Positions 1 through 11,292 of a stretch of DNA of 64,000 bases are shown in pieces. Each line of letters starts with the position of its first letter. Within the stretch, counting starts at the first letter, position 1. The stretch covers positions 40,215,561 through 40,279,560 of the forward strand of contig NC_088775.1 of NCBI RefSeq assembly GCF_954871325.1, given 5' to 3'. Origin of the DNA: Gordionus sp. m RMFG-2023. Its lineage: Eukaryota; Nematomorpha; Gordioida; Chordodea; Parachordodidae. A model generated the notes under the pieces. It searched no databases. It had not been told where the DNA came from and was given only the letters and a program-made list of their open reading frames with translations. A program made the translations under genes and the position numbers.

Positions 1-52
1 ATTATAAATATTTGGTTATATTAATTTATAATTTTAGAGAAGCTTGTGAGTT

Positions 53-268
53 TCCAGATCTCGTAAGATATGGTGGGCGAAAAACAGCGATTTTTACCCA
101 ACCTTGTCACTGATAGCTAAGGATTACCTTGCTCAACAAACGTCCAGCGTTCCAAGCAAAAGAGAATTCAGCAAGGCCGTTGATTTTTTGACCAGGAAGC
201 GAAACAGGATATCACCAACAACATTTAAACATTGTATGTGCTTAAATAATTTGGATGTTTCAATATGA
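53..268 (+). pseudogene. hAT transposase C-terminal dimerisation domain, 5' side outside the window
   Basis: The 3' end of a hAT transposase gene. From 71 the frame reads WWAKNSDFYPTLSLIAKDYL, followed by QTSSVPSKREFSKAVDF, the hallmark of the hAT C-terminal dimerisation region (usual pattern S.P.ER.FS.AG). It then reads RKRNRISPTTF and a short tail ending at TGA 266-268. A splice acceptor (tttccag ending at 57) sits just upstream in a compatible frame, so this may be the last exon. The usual E of the SER motif is K here. The catalytic part would lie left of position 1. No terminal inverted repeat was found downstream. The domain call is secure; whether the gene is live cannot be judged. Confidence 0.8.
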
Positions 269-1116
269 AATCATTATATATATATATATATACATTTGTA
301 TCTTATTGATTCTATTATAAATCTTGTTTTATATTATAGTTATCAATAAATATTTAAAATATAAATAAATATTGTGTAATTTATATATTATTTTGAAGAT
401 ATTTAGTAATAATTTATTTAATATAAGATTATAGGCCTATTTTTATTAGATTTTATCTAAGGTTTTACAAATTTAAATCAAAGATCAAAAACATTTTAAT
501 TTATGTTTCTCTATTTTAATAATAATTTTTGCTTAGAAAATTCTCAAATATCAAAAATTAAATATAAAATTACTATTCACTCACATATATAAGACATTTG
601 AATAACTAAAAAATCTACGCGAATGAATTTTTTATTAATTAAATTTTTGTAAATAAAATATGTTACTTTTTTTATTATAATAACTAAATAAAAATAAAAA
701 ATACAAATCTTATTTATTTTAAAAGTACCATGAAAACAAATAATATATTATTAAAAAGAGGAAAAGGGAGTATTTCGAAGAAGCAAAAAAAAATTCAAAT
801 TATATTAATTATTGAAAAAAAAATTTCAGGCATAAATTATTTTCGTGGGATAAAAAATCCCGATAAAAAAAAGGTCTACATTAAAACCAATGTTTGTCTT
901 GACATAATAGAGCTCTGGTTCATCTAAAAAAAAAGTCGGCAATATACATCACAGTATGAATAGGTTTTAAGCAGTAACACCCCCCCCCTTCGCGATTTTT
1001 ATAATAAACACCTTGTTGGTATAAAGTGTATCACTATATTATATTAAATTGTTTTAAATCACGATCTTCCCCATTCCCAATAATTTATTCGTTCTCTTGT
1101 CGACATAAGTATACAA
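269..1116. other. AT-rich spacer, no gene recognised
   Basis: Contains a short (TA)n tract near 272-292 and a poly-C run at about 980-988. A 65-codon Lys/Ile-rich frame at 730-927 has low-complexity composition and no recognisable domain, and is not called a gene. Confidence 0.5.
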
Positions 1117-1640
1117 GTTGGAAGTCTAAAGTAAAAAATAAAAATAAAATGTTTTATTAATTAATAATAACTAATTTCAAATCTTCGTCCTCTGGTAGAC
1201 GACTCAAGTTCATAGAACTATTCGTCCGCTAGTCGACGACTCAAGTTCATAGAACTATTCATTTTCTAATCGACTCAAGTATATTATATTTCGTATAAAT
1301 AACGACTCAAGTTGGAAATCTAAAGTTAAAAATAATAAACAAATGTTTTATTAATAATAACTAATTTAAAATCTTCGTCCTTTAGTACTCAAGTTCATGG
1401 AACTATTCGTCCACTAGTCGACGACTCAAGTTCATAGAACTATTCGTCCTCTAGTCGACTAAGTTTTTAGAACTATTCGTCCTCTAGTCGAAGGCTTAAG
1501 TTCATAGAACTATTCGTCCTCTAGTCGACTAAGTTCATAGAACTATTCGTCCTCTAGTCGACTAAGTTCATAGAACTATTCGTCCTCTAGTCGACTCAAG
1601 TTGATAGACCTGAGTTCACAACTCGAGTCAGTTTTGGGTC
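1117..1640. repeat. Minisatellite with ~33 bp unit plus a larger duplication
   Basis: Tandem degenerate copies of a unit built on TTCATAGAACTATTCGTCC followed by TCTAGTCGACTAAG. The cleanest adjacent copies are at about 1440-1610. A higher-order repeat is also present: the block starting AGTTGGAAGTCTAAAG at about 1117 recurs as AGTTGGAAATCTAAAG at about 1310, with the same AT-rich stretch and the same GTCC block after it, giving a ~195 bp period. Confidence 0.85.
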
Positions 1641-1705
1641 GATTTTTTTGACCCAAAACTTGACTCCAGTTTTCGGCTAAGTCGACTAGACTTAGTCGAT
1701 TAACA
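1621..1705. repeat. Perfect-stem hairpin and adjoining dyad at the minisatellite edge
   Basis: GTTTTGGGTC (1631-1640) and GACCCAAAAC (1650-1659) are perfect reverse complements around a 9-base loop. The stem extends outward through ACTCGAGTCA and TGACTCCAGT with one mismatch and one bulge. It is followed by a second dyad, TCGACTAGACTTAGTCGA. It could fold as a cruciform or be the terminus of an unrecognised element. Confidence 0.75.
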
Positions 1706-2599
1706 ACACTAGAGGCAAGTAAATTCTTTAAACAATTAATATTTTTTTACCTTAAAAATGAATGTAATTTTCTTTGAGTTGCCTTTTTTTAAAATTGTTT
1801 TCCTTTCCATTTTTAAGGTTTTTTAGGGTGGCCTCATCTGTCTCTTACTTGTACTTATATACGGATAATAAGTCCTACCTGGAAACTCCCTCATAACGTT
1901 TTCGATGGCTTTCTCATAGAACAAATGTGTTTCTTCCTTTTATAGCGTTATTTCTTTGGGGATCTTATATACATCTTTTTCTTTGATCAGTTACATGCTT
2001 TTTATTAGTTGGATACCATTTATTTAGTACTGTACCTCCTTTTTAACATCTCTAGTTTTCTTCCAATAAAACGTTCCCTATAGTTGTTTCTGTCTCCTTT
2101 CGGAAAGTACTAATGTTGGTTATCATTCTATCCGTTAATATTTTCTCATATATTATTTATGGTTTACGGCATCAAGTATTGTTTCTCTCTCTTCATCGAG
2201 CATAGCGGTATGATATAACTTTAATTTGTAATTTTTGCCATAGAGATTCTTTACCCCCCCCCCCTCCTTGTCCTATGTGGTAAAGTTATTATATTTTCCC
2301 TTTGCATATGATATGACTGGAGAGGTTTTTATCACACCATCATGAACAGAGTAATTGATCTCATCCTTCCTGAATATGCATTTTATAATTTTTGAAGTTA
2401 TACTCTACTTTACTCTGCTTTACTCTTTCTCTTCGATTGTAGTTAAAAGTGGTTACTGCTCTATAGGCATCTTTCTCTATTATTTTCTTATTATAAAACA
2501 TAACATTAAGCTTATGATATAAGATAATATATAATTTTGAAAAATTACAACTAATTTACAAATAATTACTATTAACGGTATGAAAAATCGATAGCGTCT
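1706..2599. other. Unassigned; decayed coding-like frames on the minus strand
   Basis: No intact gene. The minus strand gives short open stretches with protein-like composition, for example AMLDEERETILDAV and YEKAIENVMREFPGRTYYPY, broken by stops. They could be a remnant of an old gene or of a LINE ORF1, but no family was recognised. A poly-C run lies near 2257-2268. Confidence 0.3.
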
Positions 2600-3050
2600 G
2601 ATTGGTTCAAAGGGAAATTTACTCTTGTCCTCGCATAACATTAATGGCTTAAAGAGCAAGTTAACGATTTTACTTAGATTTATGGCTGAAGAAAAAATGG
2701 GTGTAATAGCGGTACAAGATACCTCTAAAGATAATAACATGGCTACTTCTAACAACTTTATAATGCATAGTTCTGGTACCATTTCAAACAATTGGTCGGG
2801 GGTTGTCTTCCTAATTAATAAGGGAATACATAAATATGTAGATAAATTTGTACCCATCTCTGAAAGATGTGGTCTGTTGTATCAGATTACCTGTTTCAAA
2901 CGGACCATTCTAATAAATGTCTATGCCCCTTCAAGCATAAATGATAGGCTCCCTTTTATATATAATCTTGAAAACATCGTCAACTCACTTTCAAGTAGCC
3001 ATAATTTGATAATTCTAGGCCACTTAGATACTAGGATTGGGAAGGAAGAT

Positions 3051-3473
3051 TGTAGGTCTGTATTAGACGGATTTTTCGTCCACCCGCCCATACTTTGAAT
3101 GTGTTTGGTAGGGTTTTTTAAAAATATTTTCAACATTAGGCAGGTGGCAAACGGATTTTAAAAAAATTTAAAAGTAATGGGCAGGCGTGGGCGGGTGAGT
3201 TTTAGAATTTTTTTAAAATAAATAAGCAGAACAGAATTCAATTAAGAATAATAGTTTTATTTCATAATATTGTATATTATATATGATTAAAAATACATTT
3301 AAATAAATAAAAAGCCAAACCAGCCATTAAAATAATTTTTAAACATTAGGCGGGCGGGTTAAACAAAATTTAGAGATAAATGGGTGGGTGGGTAAATTTT
3401 TTAAAATAAATTAAAAGTGAGGAGGGCGGGTTAAATAAAATTTAAAACAACTAGGGCCCATTGCAGACTTCTA
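3051..3473. mobile_element. MITE of the TAGAGATCTGCA family inside the LINE
   Basis: Interrupts the LINE endonuclease frame. The left side reads GKED just before 3051 and the right side continues YFIRESVIGN. The right end, read inward, is TAGAAGTCTGCAATGGGCCC; the left end TGTAGGTCTGTA is a diverged match. Flanks AGGAAGAT (3043-3050) and AGGAGGAC (3474-3481) match 6/8, consistent with an old 8 bp hAT-type duplication. The interior is related to 53507-53879 (inverted) and to 45160-45345. Confidence 0.75.
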
Positions 3474-4796
3474 AGGAGGACTACTTTATAAGAGAGAGTG
3501 TAATTGGAAATGCTGCCATTTTACAATCTAACAGAGATGACAGTGATCCTGGAGATGTGGCAGGGGTATAAACCTTAAAATTGAGAACACCTTCTACTCT
3601 CACAATGTAAATTATTCTCTAACCTACAAAAGGAATAACTCCAAATCATAAATTGATTTCCTCATCTCAAACATTCATGGTTGATTTACGGATGTGAAAG
3701 TAATATGGAACATAAATATTTCCGATCATAAAATCAGAGCAAGTATCCCTGTAAGGAATTTATGAGGAAACTCCCAACGGCTTTTTACCCCAAACCAGCT
3801 CGGATACCTCCTCTGGACAAGAAATTCAAAGTACCTGCAATGACCGGAAGTAAAGCTGCAGTTAGATCAAAATTTAAGTGATAGGGTGGAAATATTCCTA
3901 GTGTCATTGGAGCCTTTATTCTGTAGAGGAATGCTGGTTGTCCTTCAAAACAATTTATTTGGAGCCTGCAATGATCTCCTTACTATTAACAATTCTTCTC
4001 TGAGAAACAAATGGTTATCCGAAGATACTGTTCATATGATAGTGGATATCAAGTTAAATGAAAGACGTGACGGTAACCTCTAGACTACAATTCATTAGCT
4101 CCTTATGAGGGATAGAAGGATTTATTTTGCAAAAAAAGCTTTCGAAATAGATAGAAACAAATAGGAATATAATATTTGACGCTTTCAAAAAGCTCAAATA
4201 CTTTTGTAAAGCTAAACTAAAATGTTCAAAATACTTCCATCGATAAGGCTAGAAAACAACAAATTAATGACTTAAATGAACAGATGGCGTGTGGTTATAT
4301 CATTATATGGGTATCTTCAAATCTAGGAGGCCAACCTTGTTATCATCTACTAGCCATAACATTGAACAATCTGATGCAAACCTTTTATTGGCCGAAATAG
4401 CTGCAGCCATAAATAAAATCAGGAATAACAAATCTCTTGGTACATAACATTACTGGGAACATCTGAAAGCCGCCTCAATAGCGATTTCTCATCTCTAACT
4501 AAGATTTTTTAACAAGATATGGCTCACTGGGACGATGCTTGCGGATTGGAATATGAACATCATCTACAATTTCCCTATAATTCTTAATCCAACCAAAATC
4601 AAGGATACGTTGTCATAGCTCTTACGATTATTGCATCAAAGGTTTTTATGTCCTTTTGAAAAACCGCATTCTCTCTTCAACACCTAACCTTATCCAAATT
4701 TATTTGAGCCTACCTTTCAAGAAGAAATATAAATGAACCAATTTTAGCTTTAAAAATTATAATGCAGAAATGTGACAAATAAAAGTTGTCTTTGAA

Positions 4797-5524
4797 ATAG
4801 TTGGAGCCACGATCATTGGCTGTTCAACCATAGGGGAGGGGAAGGGATCGACGGAGTTCGATGGTCCGAAATTGTTGGGGATTGGGACTGGGGGACCGGA
4901 CAACGCAGACATTTTGGCCATCGTACCCGACTCCCGTTGCGTTTAGAACCGAAAGAAGAAACCATCATTTTATTAAACGTACGTTGGTTATAGATAAAAA
5001 CGAATTTTATTAGGTTAAAAAAAAATGGTCACCGTAAAATGAAAACTAACAAAAGATTTATTCCACGTAAGGTAAAATCAAATTTTACTGAAATAAAAAA
5101 GATTTAAATACAAACTAAAAAAAAAAAATTATTATTTTAATGATCGCGATTATATTTTTTTTTGTTCTTATATAGTAAAAATTTTGTTTACCAAAAAAAA
5201 ATCCATCGACATATCTATATAAAAATTATCTATGTATTAGACTTCCTTGAAACTGGCTAGGACGAGTTTCAAGTGAATAAAATATAAAAACAAGGTTTGT
5301 CTATAAATTACGATTAGGATAAAACAAAATAAAGAATAAAACTGTTTTGAGTGGGGAAAATAACATATAATTACACTTTTTCATTTCTTTTATAGTACCA
5401 AAGGTATAAAATAAAATAAGATTATGTGACAAACAATGTGGGGAGGCTTTGGTGGGAGGTTGTATTATAAGAGATTTTTATGTGAAAAACATGTCCCAAC
5501 GAGATGAGACATTAAACACAACAG
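4797..5524. other. Unidentified ~0.7 kb insertion splitting the LINE RT
   Basis: The RT frame stops near 4795 and resumes at about 5525 (FIDIN, then DNVSHDSL). The intervening DNA starts with a GC-richer block (about 4800-4970, including GGACTGGGGGACCGG) and grades into AT-rich sequence. I see no coding frame, TIR, TG...CA ends or clear target duplication. Boundaries are accurate to within about 10 bases. Confidence 0.45.
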
Positions 5525-6540
5525 GTTTATTGATATTAACTCGCCTTTGATAACGTTAGTCATGATTCTCTGTGCAATATTTTAGTAGAATGTTGTCATA
5601 AAAATCCTCAAGACGCACTACTGTAGTATAATCTTTTTGTCACTTTCAAAATTATAATAAAGTTTCTCCATCCTTCAGAACAAAAAAAAGGGTTAAACAA
5701 GGGTTTGTTGTTTCCCCGTTGCTGTTTAGTATTGCCATGAACAAAATTGTGAAAGACACGTTTGGATTCCTAATCTTTTATAACTAAGGTCTAATTATTT
5801 GTGTTACTTAGAGAATATGCTGATGTGCTACGTAGATGACATAGTTATGGATACAAAAAGTTTGGAAGAAACTCAAAATTTGATATTTATACTAAATTTC
5901 TTCAGTCTTAAGGCTAACCTGGATATAAATTTTGATAAATAGTCATAATGCCCTCGTCTCATGTACCCCTCTAGATAACTTTATAGTAGGGGGTAAGATG
6001 GTTTAGGTGGTGAAATCCTTTAAATATCTTGGTGTAACCATTGACAATAGAGGCAGTTGCAAAGAAGAATTTAAAATCCGTATACAAAATGCCAGGGCAG
6101 CTTTTTATAAATTTTTCAAATTGTAAAAAACTAGAGAGATATCTGTGTTTACAAGTCTCCGAATTTTTAATTCAACCATCATTTCAATTCTCGTCTATGG
6201 ATGAGGCATATGGGAGATTACCAAGAGAGAGACCAATTGCAAAATGTCTAAGAATAAAAAACGGCATCTTCTACCCAAATATTATCTCGAATGAAAATCT
6301 TTGGAAGAAGTCAAACCACACTCAATTACATGTGACATTAAAAAAGAAGCACCTTTCCTTCTTTGCCCACATTTTGAGGAACCATGGCAACAATAGTCTG
6401 GTTATCGATATCATTAGTTGATTATACTCCTTTCATGAGAAAACATATCGCAAGTATAAGACATTATGGTTCTACAGAGCTGAAAGTCATAATGGATTTA
6501 AACCTAAATATGAAACAGTTCCTGAAATTGAATAAAAACA

Positions 6541-8664
6541 ATGGTCTATAAGGAAACTACTAAAAATAAAATGAAATTATCTAAATCTTCCCTAAACTCT
6601 TTTGATACAGGTTTTAATCTTTTTATTTTACTTTTTCTCTGACTTATATTTCATTGACACTAGCTTTTCATTTTAACTTATCATAGATACAATGAACTTT
6701 AAAATTAAAATCGGTCCCTTGTCTATAAAGTAATTAAATACATATGCTATTCCTGGGTGTAGGCTGTGCTTTTCTGCCCATTCCCTTTTAATCAGCCCAC
6801 AGACGTTTAACAATAGTTCTAGGTCTATTGCGCGTAAAATTACGTGCGGCTTGCCCACAAACATGTGAAAGGCTCTTTATTTTTCTCCCCTAAAGTAAAT
6901 ATCTAGTTTGATGGATTTGTGGAAATTGTTGTATCCACAACCAAAAGGTGAAAACGTTATAATCACATAAAAAGCTTTCAATTATTACGAAAATGGAATT
7001 AAGAATTATTTTAACTGATTGTATGGTTTTATCAATGACATATATTAATACCTAGACTGACGAGAACAACTTTATATATCAGTAAAAAATCATGCGATAT
7101 AAAGTTATTTTATTTATATTCAACACGCTTGTTTTTTTTTTAATTTTTAACAAATAAATATTAATGTTTATTATTTTAATAAAAAATTTTTAACGCTTAT
7201 GGAAAATGAAATTGTAATTTTAAGATTTGGGTCCCCTCTATCGAATATCAAAAAGATAAATAAGTTAAAATGGCGTCCAATAAGGCCCCTAAATTTTGAA
7301 GTGAGAGAATTTAAAATATTAATGTTAAATTAAACCATGTCACTAATATTTTCAATCGGTAATTACAAATCAGACAGATTTTATTATGGTAATTTATATA
7401 TTTAATATTAAAATAATTGATATAAAGAATTATAAATAATTAAATATATAATTGCTTGTATTATTTAATATAATGTAAAATAATATATTTAAATTTAATA
7501 TAGTAATTAATATTAATTATTTACATATTTAGTATAAATTATTCTACTTATTAATAAATTAATTGATATATATAAAATAATTAAATATATGATTGTTTGT
7601 AGTATTTAATATTATTAACATAGTTAGTATAATTTATTTTATATATTTAATATATTAATTTACTTTTATATTGAATATAATTTATTAGATATTTAATATA
7701 ATTTATTAGATATTTAATATAATCTATTTACATATTTTAAATTTTAATTATAATTATTTAAAATATATTTAGATTTATATAATATATATTGATTTATATA
7801 ACATATTGCTTTATGATAATGGGTATAATGTTAGTTACTTATATTACCAGGAAATCCATAAATAATTTTTTTTACTGTTGGATTTATACTTATTATTTAT
7901 ATAAATATCCGATTTCCTCATATATTTTATTTTTTTGAGGTTTCAACTGATTAATGGGTATCGGTTAACTATTAACTACTTATCTTACTAAGAAATCCCT
8001 GAATAAAATTTTTATTGTAGGTATTATTACAATGAGACTCATTCATAAGCATTAAAGGATGTATTTTTATTTTATTAAATCACCACAATATTTATTTAAT
8101 AAAAAATATTTACTTCACAAAAAATATATAATTTATGGCGAAATCTTTTAAAACATTATAAGGGTATCATTTAGTATAAAATATAAACTCAATAACATTA
8201 AATATACATATTAAAAAAAATAATTTGTATAAAAAATGCTCATAAATGAAATATAAAAACTATCTTAGTTTGAGAATCTGCAAAAATGATTTTTAAAATA
8301 TTGTAAAGATAAATTAAAATGATTTGTAAAATTTTGTAAAAATTAATTAAAAGAATATTTGAGGTTTTACTTTGGCATCCTACAGTTGCATAGGAAACTG
8401 AAGTTATAGACTCATCTGTTTGTATAGATATTGAAAAAAGATGTTTTTGAAGACATCATGCTTTTATAATATATTTATATACTCGTCTATTCTATAGACA
8501 TGATCATAAATTGTTCTTAACAATCTAGCGTCCATGTCATGGTTTATATTTACATGTGAAGTAAGCTGTAAAGCTATTATAGTTTTTATGCTTTTTAAAA
8601 TGATTAGGCATAGCCATTTGAAACATTTTAAGTTAGAAGCTTATATTTTTGTTATAAAAAAATA
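6541..8664. other. AT-rich region, one short unrecognised minus-strand frame
   Basis: A 63-codon minus frame at 6673-6864 contains CGLIKREWAEKHSLHPGIAY and is less biased than its surroundings. It has no domain I recognise and could be a relic exon. The rest, especially 7370-7760, is extremely AT-rich, with repeated TTTAATATAA-like words and no feature I can support. Confidence 0.3.
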
Positions 8665-8669
8665 GTAAT

Positions 8670-8906
8670 TAATAAAACAATGAAGTCAGTGAGAAAACAA
8701 TAAATTAAATTACTTTTTTATTTATCTAAATTATATATATTCCTCTTTTACAATTTTCATTCTATATATATATTATTTTTCATAATTATTTATATATATA
8801 CAAAAGAAGAATTTTATAAAATTTAAGAAGATTTATTTTAAGGTTAAAGAAAAAGAATTTAATTTAAAGTTTTTACATATAGAAAAAGAAAAGTACGATA
8901 GTAAAT
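8670..8906. repeat. LTR of gypsy copy 1, first part (continues 11293-11360)
   Basis: Aligns with 13242 onward. The remaining 68 bases of this LTR lie beyond the nested hAT and end TTTAACA at 11360. Confidence 0.8.
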
Positions 8907-11292
8907 CAGTGGCGTCGCTAGGGAAGGGGGGGGGGAGCGCAGGGGCTCGAGCCCCCTAAAAAATTTGAATAGCCCCCTGAAGCAAATAAAAAAATTTTTA
9001 ATGGAATCTTAACCCCTTGAACTAAAAATAAATTTTTTTGATTGCCCCCTGAAAGATTTCTTTTATAATTCTATTAAGTAAAATATAGATTTAATTTTAT
9101 TTTTTATATTTAAATATTTAATGAATACTATTTTAAATATTAGATTAAATTAATACATTTAAATTATATTTTCACTATGTCAGCCTAGCAATCAAATCTT
9201 GTGTTAAAAATAGAATTTTAAACAAAATATATCACTCACTAAATATTAATTTAGCATTAACAATTAAAGCTTAATTTACTATTATTATTTAAATTATTTT
9301 ATAACCCTAATTAAATAAATATAATCATTTATTAATTGAAAACTAAAAAATGTAATATTTTAATCAGCAGAGTTCAAAGTGACTAATCAACTGTATATTT
9401 ATTTTTAAATATTATTATCATACCTATTCCTAAAAATATTTTCAAGGTCCAAATAAGTATAATAAAAAGTAAGTAAGTAGACTTATAGTTTATATAAAAT
9501 GCCACTTTTATAGACGTATTTGACAGTTATAATATATCAGCCAATATTATAATGAATTTTACTAATAAATGCTTTTGATAATAAATATAGTAACAATTTG
9601 CTTTCAAGTATTTAACGCCATCTATTTAGTTATAAATAATTTTAAAATTAAACATTTTATTATTCATCCTAAAATAGATGTAATAAATTTAATATCTTTT
9701 CTATTCTTTTTATGTTAGGAAATCTATTTTTTTCTTTTTCAAAAAACAGTTGTGAGTTAAATTTTTAATACAAGTATATTTTTGATATTTTTACAAACTA
9801 CTATTATTATAAGATATAAAATGCCAACTAGAGGTGGTGCAACAATATATAATATCTTAAATGTTTCATCATATCATTCTGGTCCTTATTTTATAGTTGC
9901 AAAATGTTTCATTTCTAATATATCATCCTTGCCGTGTAAATAAATGAAGGCTTCAATATATTTTCACAATTATTTCTTCCAAAGATTTTTAGTGTTTTTC
10001 TTTTATCAATTTATCCAACATAATAAATTCTGATACTAGTTTTCATCGTGAGTGTTATGGCTATTACTGCAAATTAACCAGCATCTATTATTTGTGTTGC
10101 TATGTAATTTAAGATTATTACTACAACGGCTGAGATCATATGATTGCATATTTTAGATAAACAATAATGGTCAACTGTGTAGTCGTTTATATATTATATA
10201 TCATTTAAAATGGATGATAATCTTTTAGAAATTTAATATCTCACGATAATTTCCTCGATTACTTATCTAGTTGCCATCATGTCATCTAAAAGGAAGCTCT
10301 AGCCACTTAATAGTTTTATGATTTGGATTGGTCGTTTATACTTTCTTTTTCAAGAATTTTTGATTTGGTTTAAGCCTATAAATTTTTCCTTATTAGTCCA
10401 TTTCTATAAATGTGTAAAATGGTAACAGAGAGTTATATTAGTGTTAAGGGAGCAAGTATTAAGCTTAGCACGAGAGGAAGATAATAGCGTGATATACGTG
10501 AATAAATAAATATTAAAAAAAAAGTTGATTGACTTGTGATAAATAAAATAATAAATAAACGAGATGAATTTGTAAAAAATAAATATATAAGCGCGAAAAG
10601 AGAAACAAACGAGAATTATTATTATAATTATTATTATATTATATTATATATTGAAGGAAAAATAAAGAAATACAAAAAAAGTAAAAAGTTGTTTGATATT
10701 TTAAAAATAAAAAAAAATATATATGAATAGGGTTAATTAACGAAAAATTAACAGTAAGGTAATAAATTAACATAAAGAAATATAGAAGAGTAATAAATAT
10801 TAGTAGTAAATTAAAAGATAGAAAAAAAATTAACAGAAACGAAAAATTAAACAATTAGTTTGATAACCTTTTGTCAATGTAAGTTGCTAAGAATTATATT
10901 AATGCATTATGTGGTTTTTAAAAACTATTATCAATTGAGGCTGTATGAATTAATTAATCCTTTTTATCACTTGTAATTCTTTAGACGCAAATTTTTTTTA
11001 TATCAGCAATCGAATACTATAATAAATTGATGTATTAAAAAATATTATTTTTAGAAATGTCTTGTATTGTTTTAATTATTTATATGCCAGTTTATTTTGT
11101 ATGCATAATATAATAAATGACAAAATATGAAATTCAGAATAATTAACAAATTTTAAAAAAGTATAATATATAAATATAAAACCCGGCCAAAGGCCGGGCA
11201 AAAGCGGGCCAAATTGGAAGTATGGGGCGAAGCCCCCTATAAAATTTTTTTAGTTGAGCCCCCTGAGATTGTAAAGGCTAGCGACGCCCCTG
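8907..11292. mobile_element. Non-autonomous hAT element, CAGTGGCGTCGCTAG ends
   Basis: Left TIR CAGTGGCGTCGCTAGGG at 8907; the right end read inward is CAGGGGCGTCGCTAG, ending at 11292. Flanks TAGTAAAT and AAGTAAAT form an 8 bp duplication with one difference. Removing the element restores the LTR sequence seen at 13463. Both ends carry CCCCCTGAA-type blocks and a poly-G run follows the left TIR. At 11182-11198 lies the palindrome CCCGGCCAAAGGCCGGG, followed by GGGGCGAAGCCCC. The interior has no transposase that I can see, but holds the ~200 bp module (about 9446-9636) ending TTTAACGCCATCTATTTA that is shared with the CATAGGCGTAGCC hAT family. Confidence 0.88.

Larger units (their letters stand above)
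2600..6540 (+). pseudogene. APE-type LINE (non-LTR retrotransposon), decayed
   Basis: A + strand ORF2 of endonuclease plus reverse transcriptase. The endonuclease-exonuclease-phosphatase domain starts at SHNINGLKSK (about 2628), then has VIAVQDTS, SGVVFLI, INVYAPSS and IILGHLDTRIG (about 3010). It resumes after an inserted MITE (3051-3473) with FLISNIHG and ISDHKIRA near 3730. The usual QE and GDFN motifs are QD and GHLD. RT motifs: AAAINKIRNNKSLG (about 4410), DNVSHDSL (about 5548), GLKQGFVVSPLLFSI (about 5694), CYVDDIV (about 5830, YxDD kept) and KSFKYLGVTIDN (about 6017). A C-terminal part follows to about 6420 (FFAHILR). Many stops and frameshifts, so it is dead. The clade (CR1/Jockey/RTE-like) is uncertain. 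Inserts: the MITE and a ~0.7 kb segment at about 4797-5524. Confidence 0.85.

Noticed and set aside
730-927. 65-codon Lys-rich frame
   Set aside because: Composition is that of random AT-rich sequence; no homology recognised.
10536-10854. Lys/Asn/Tyr- and Phe/Leu-rich short frames on both strands
   Set aside because: Low-complexity AT-rich DNA inside a non-autonomous hAT, with no domain features.
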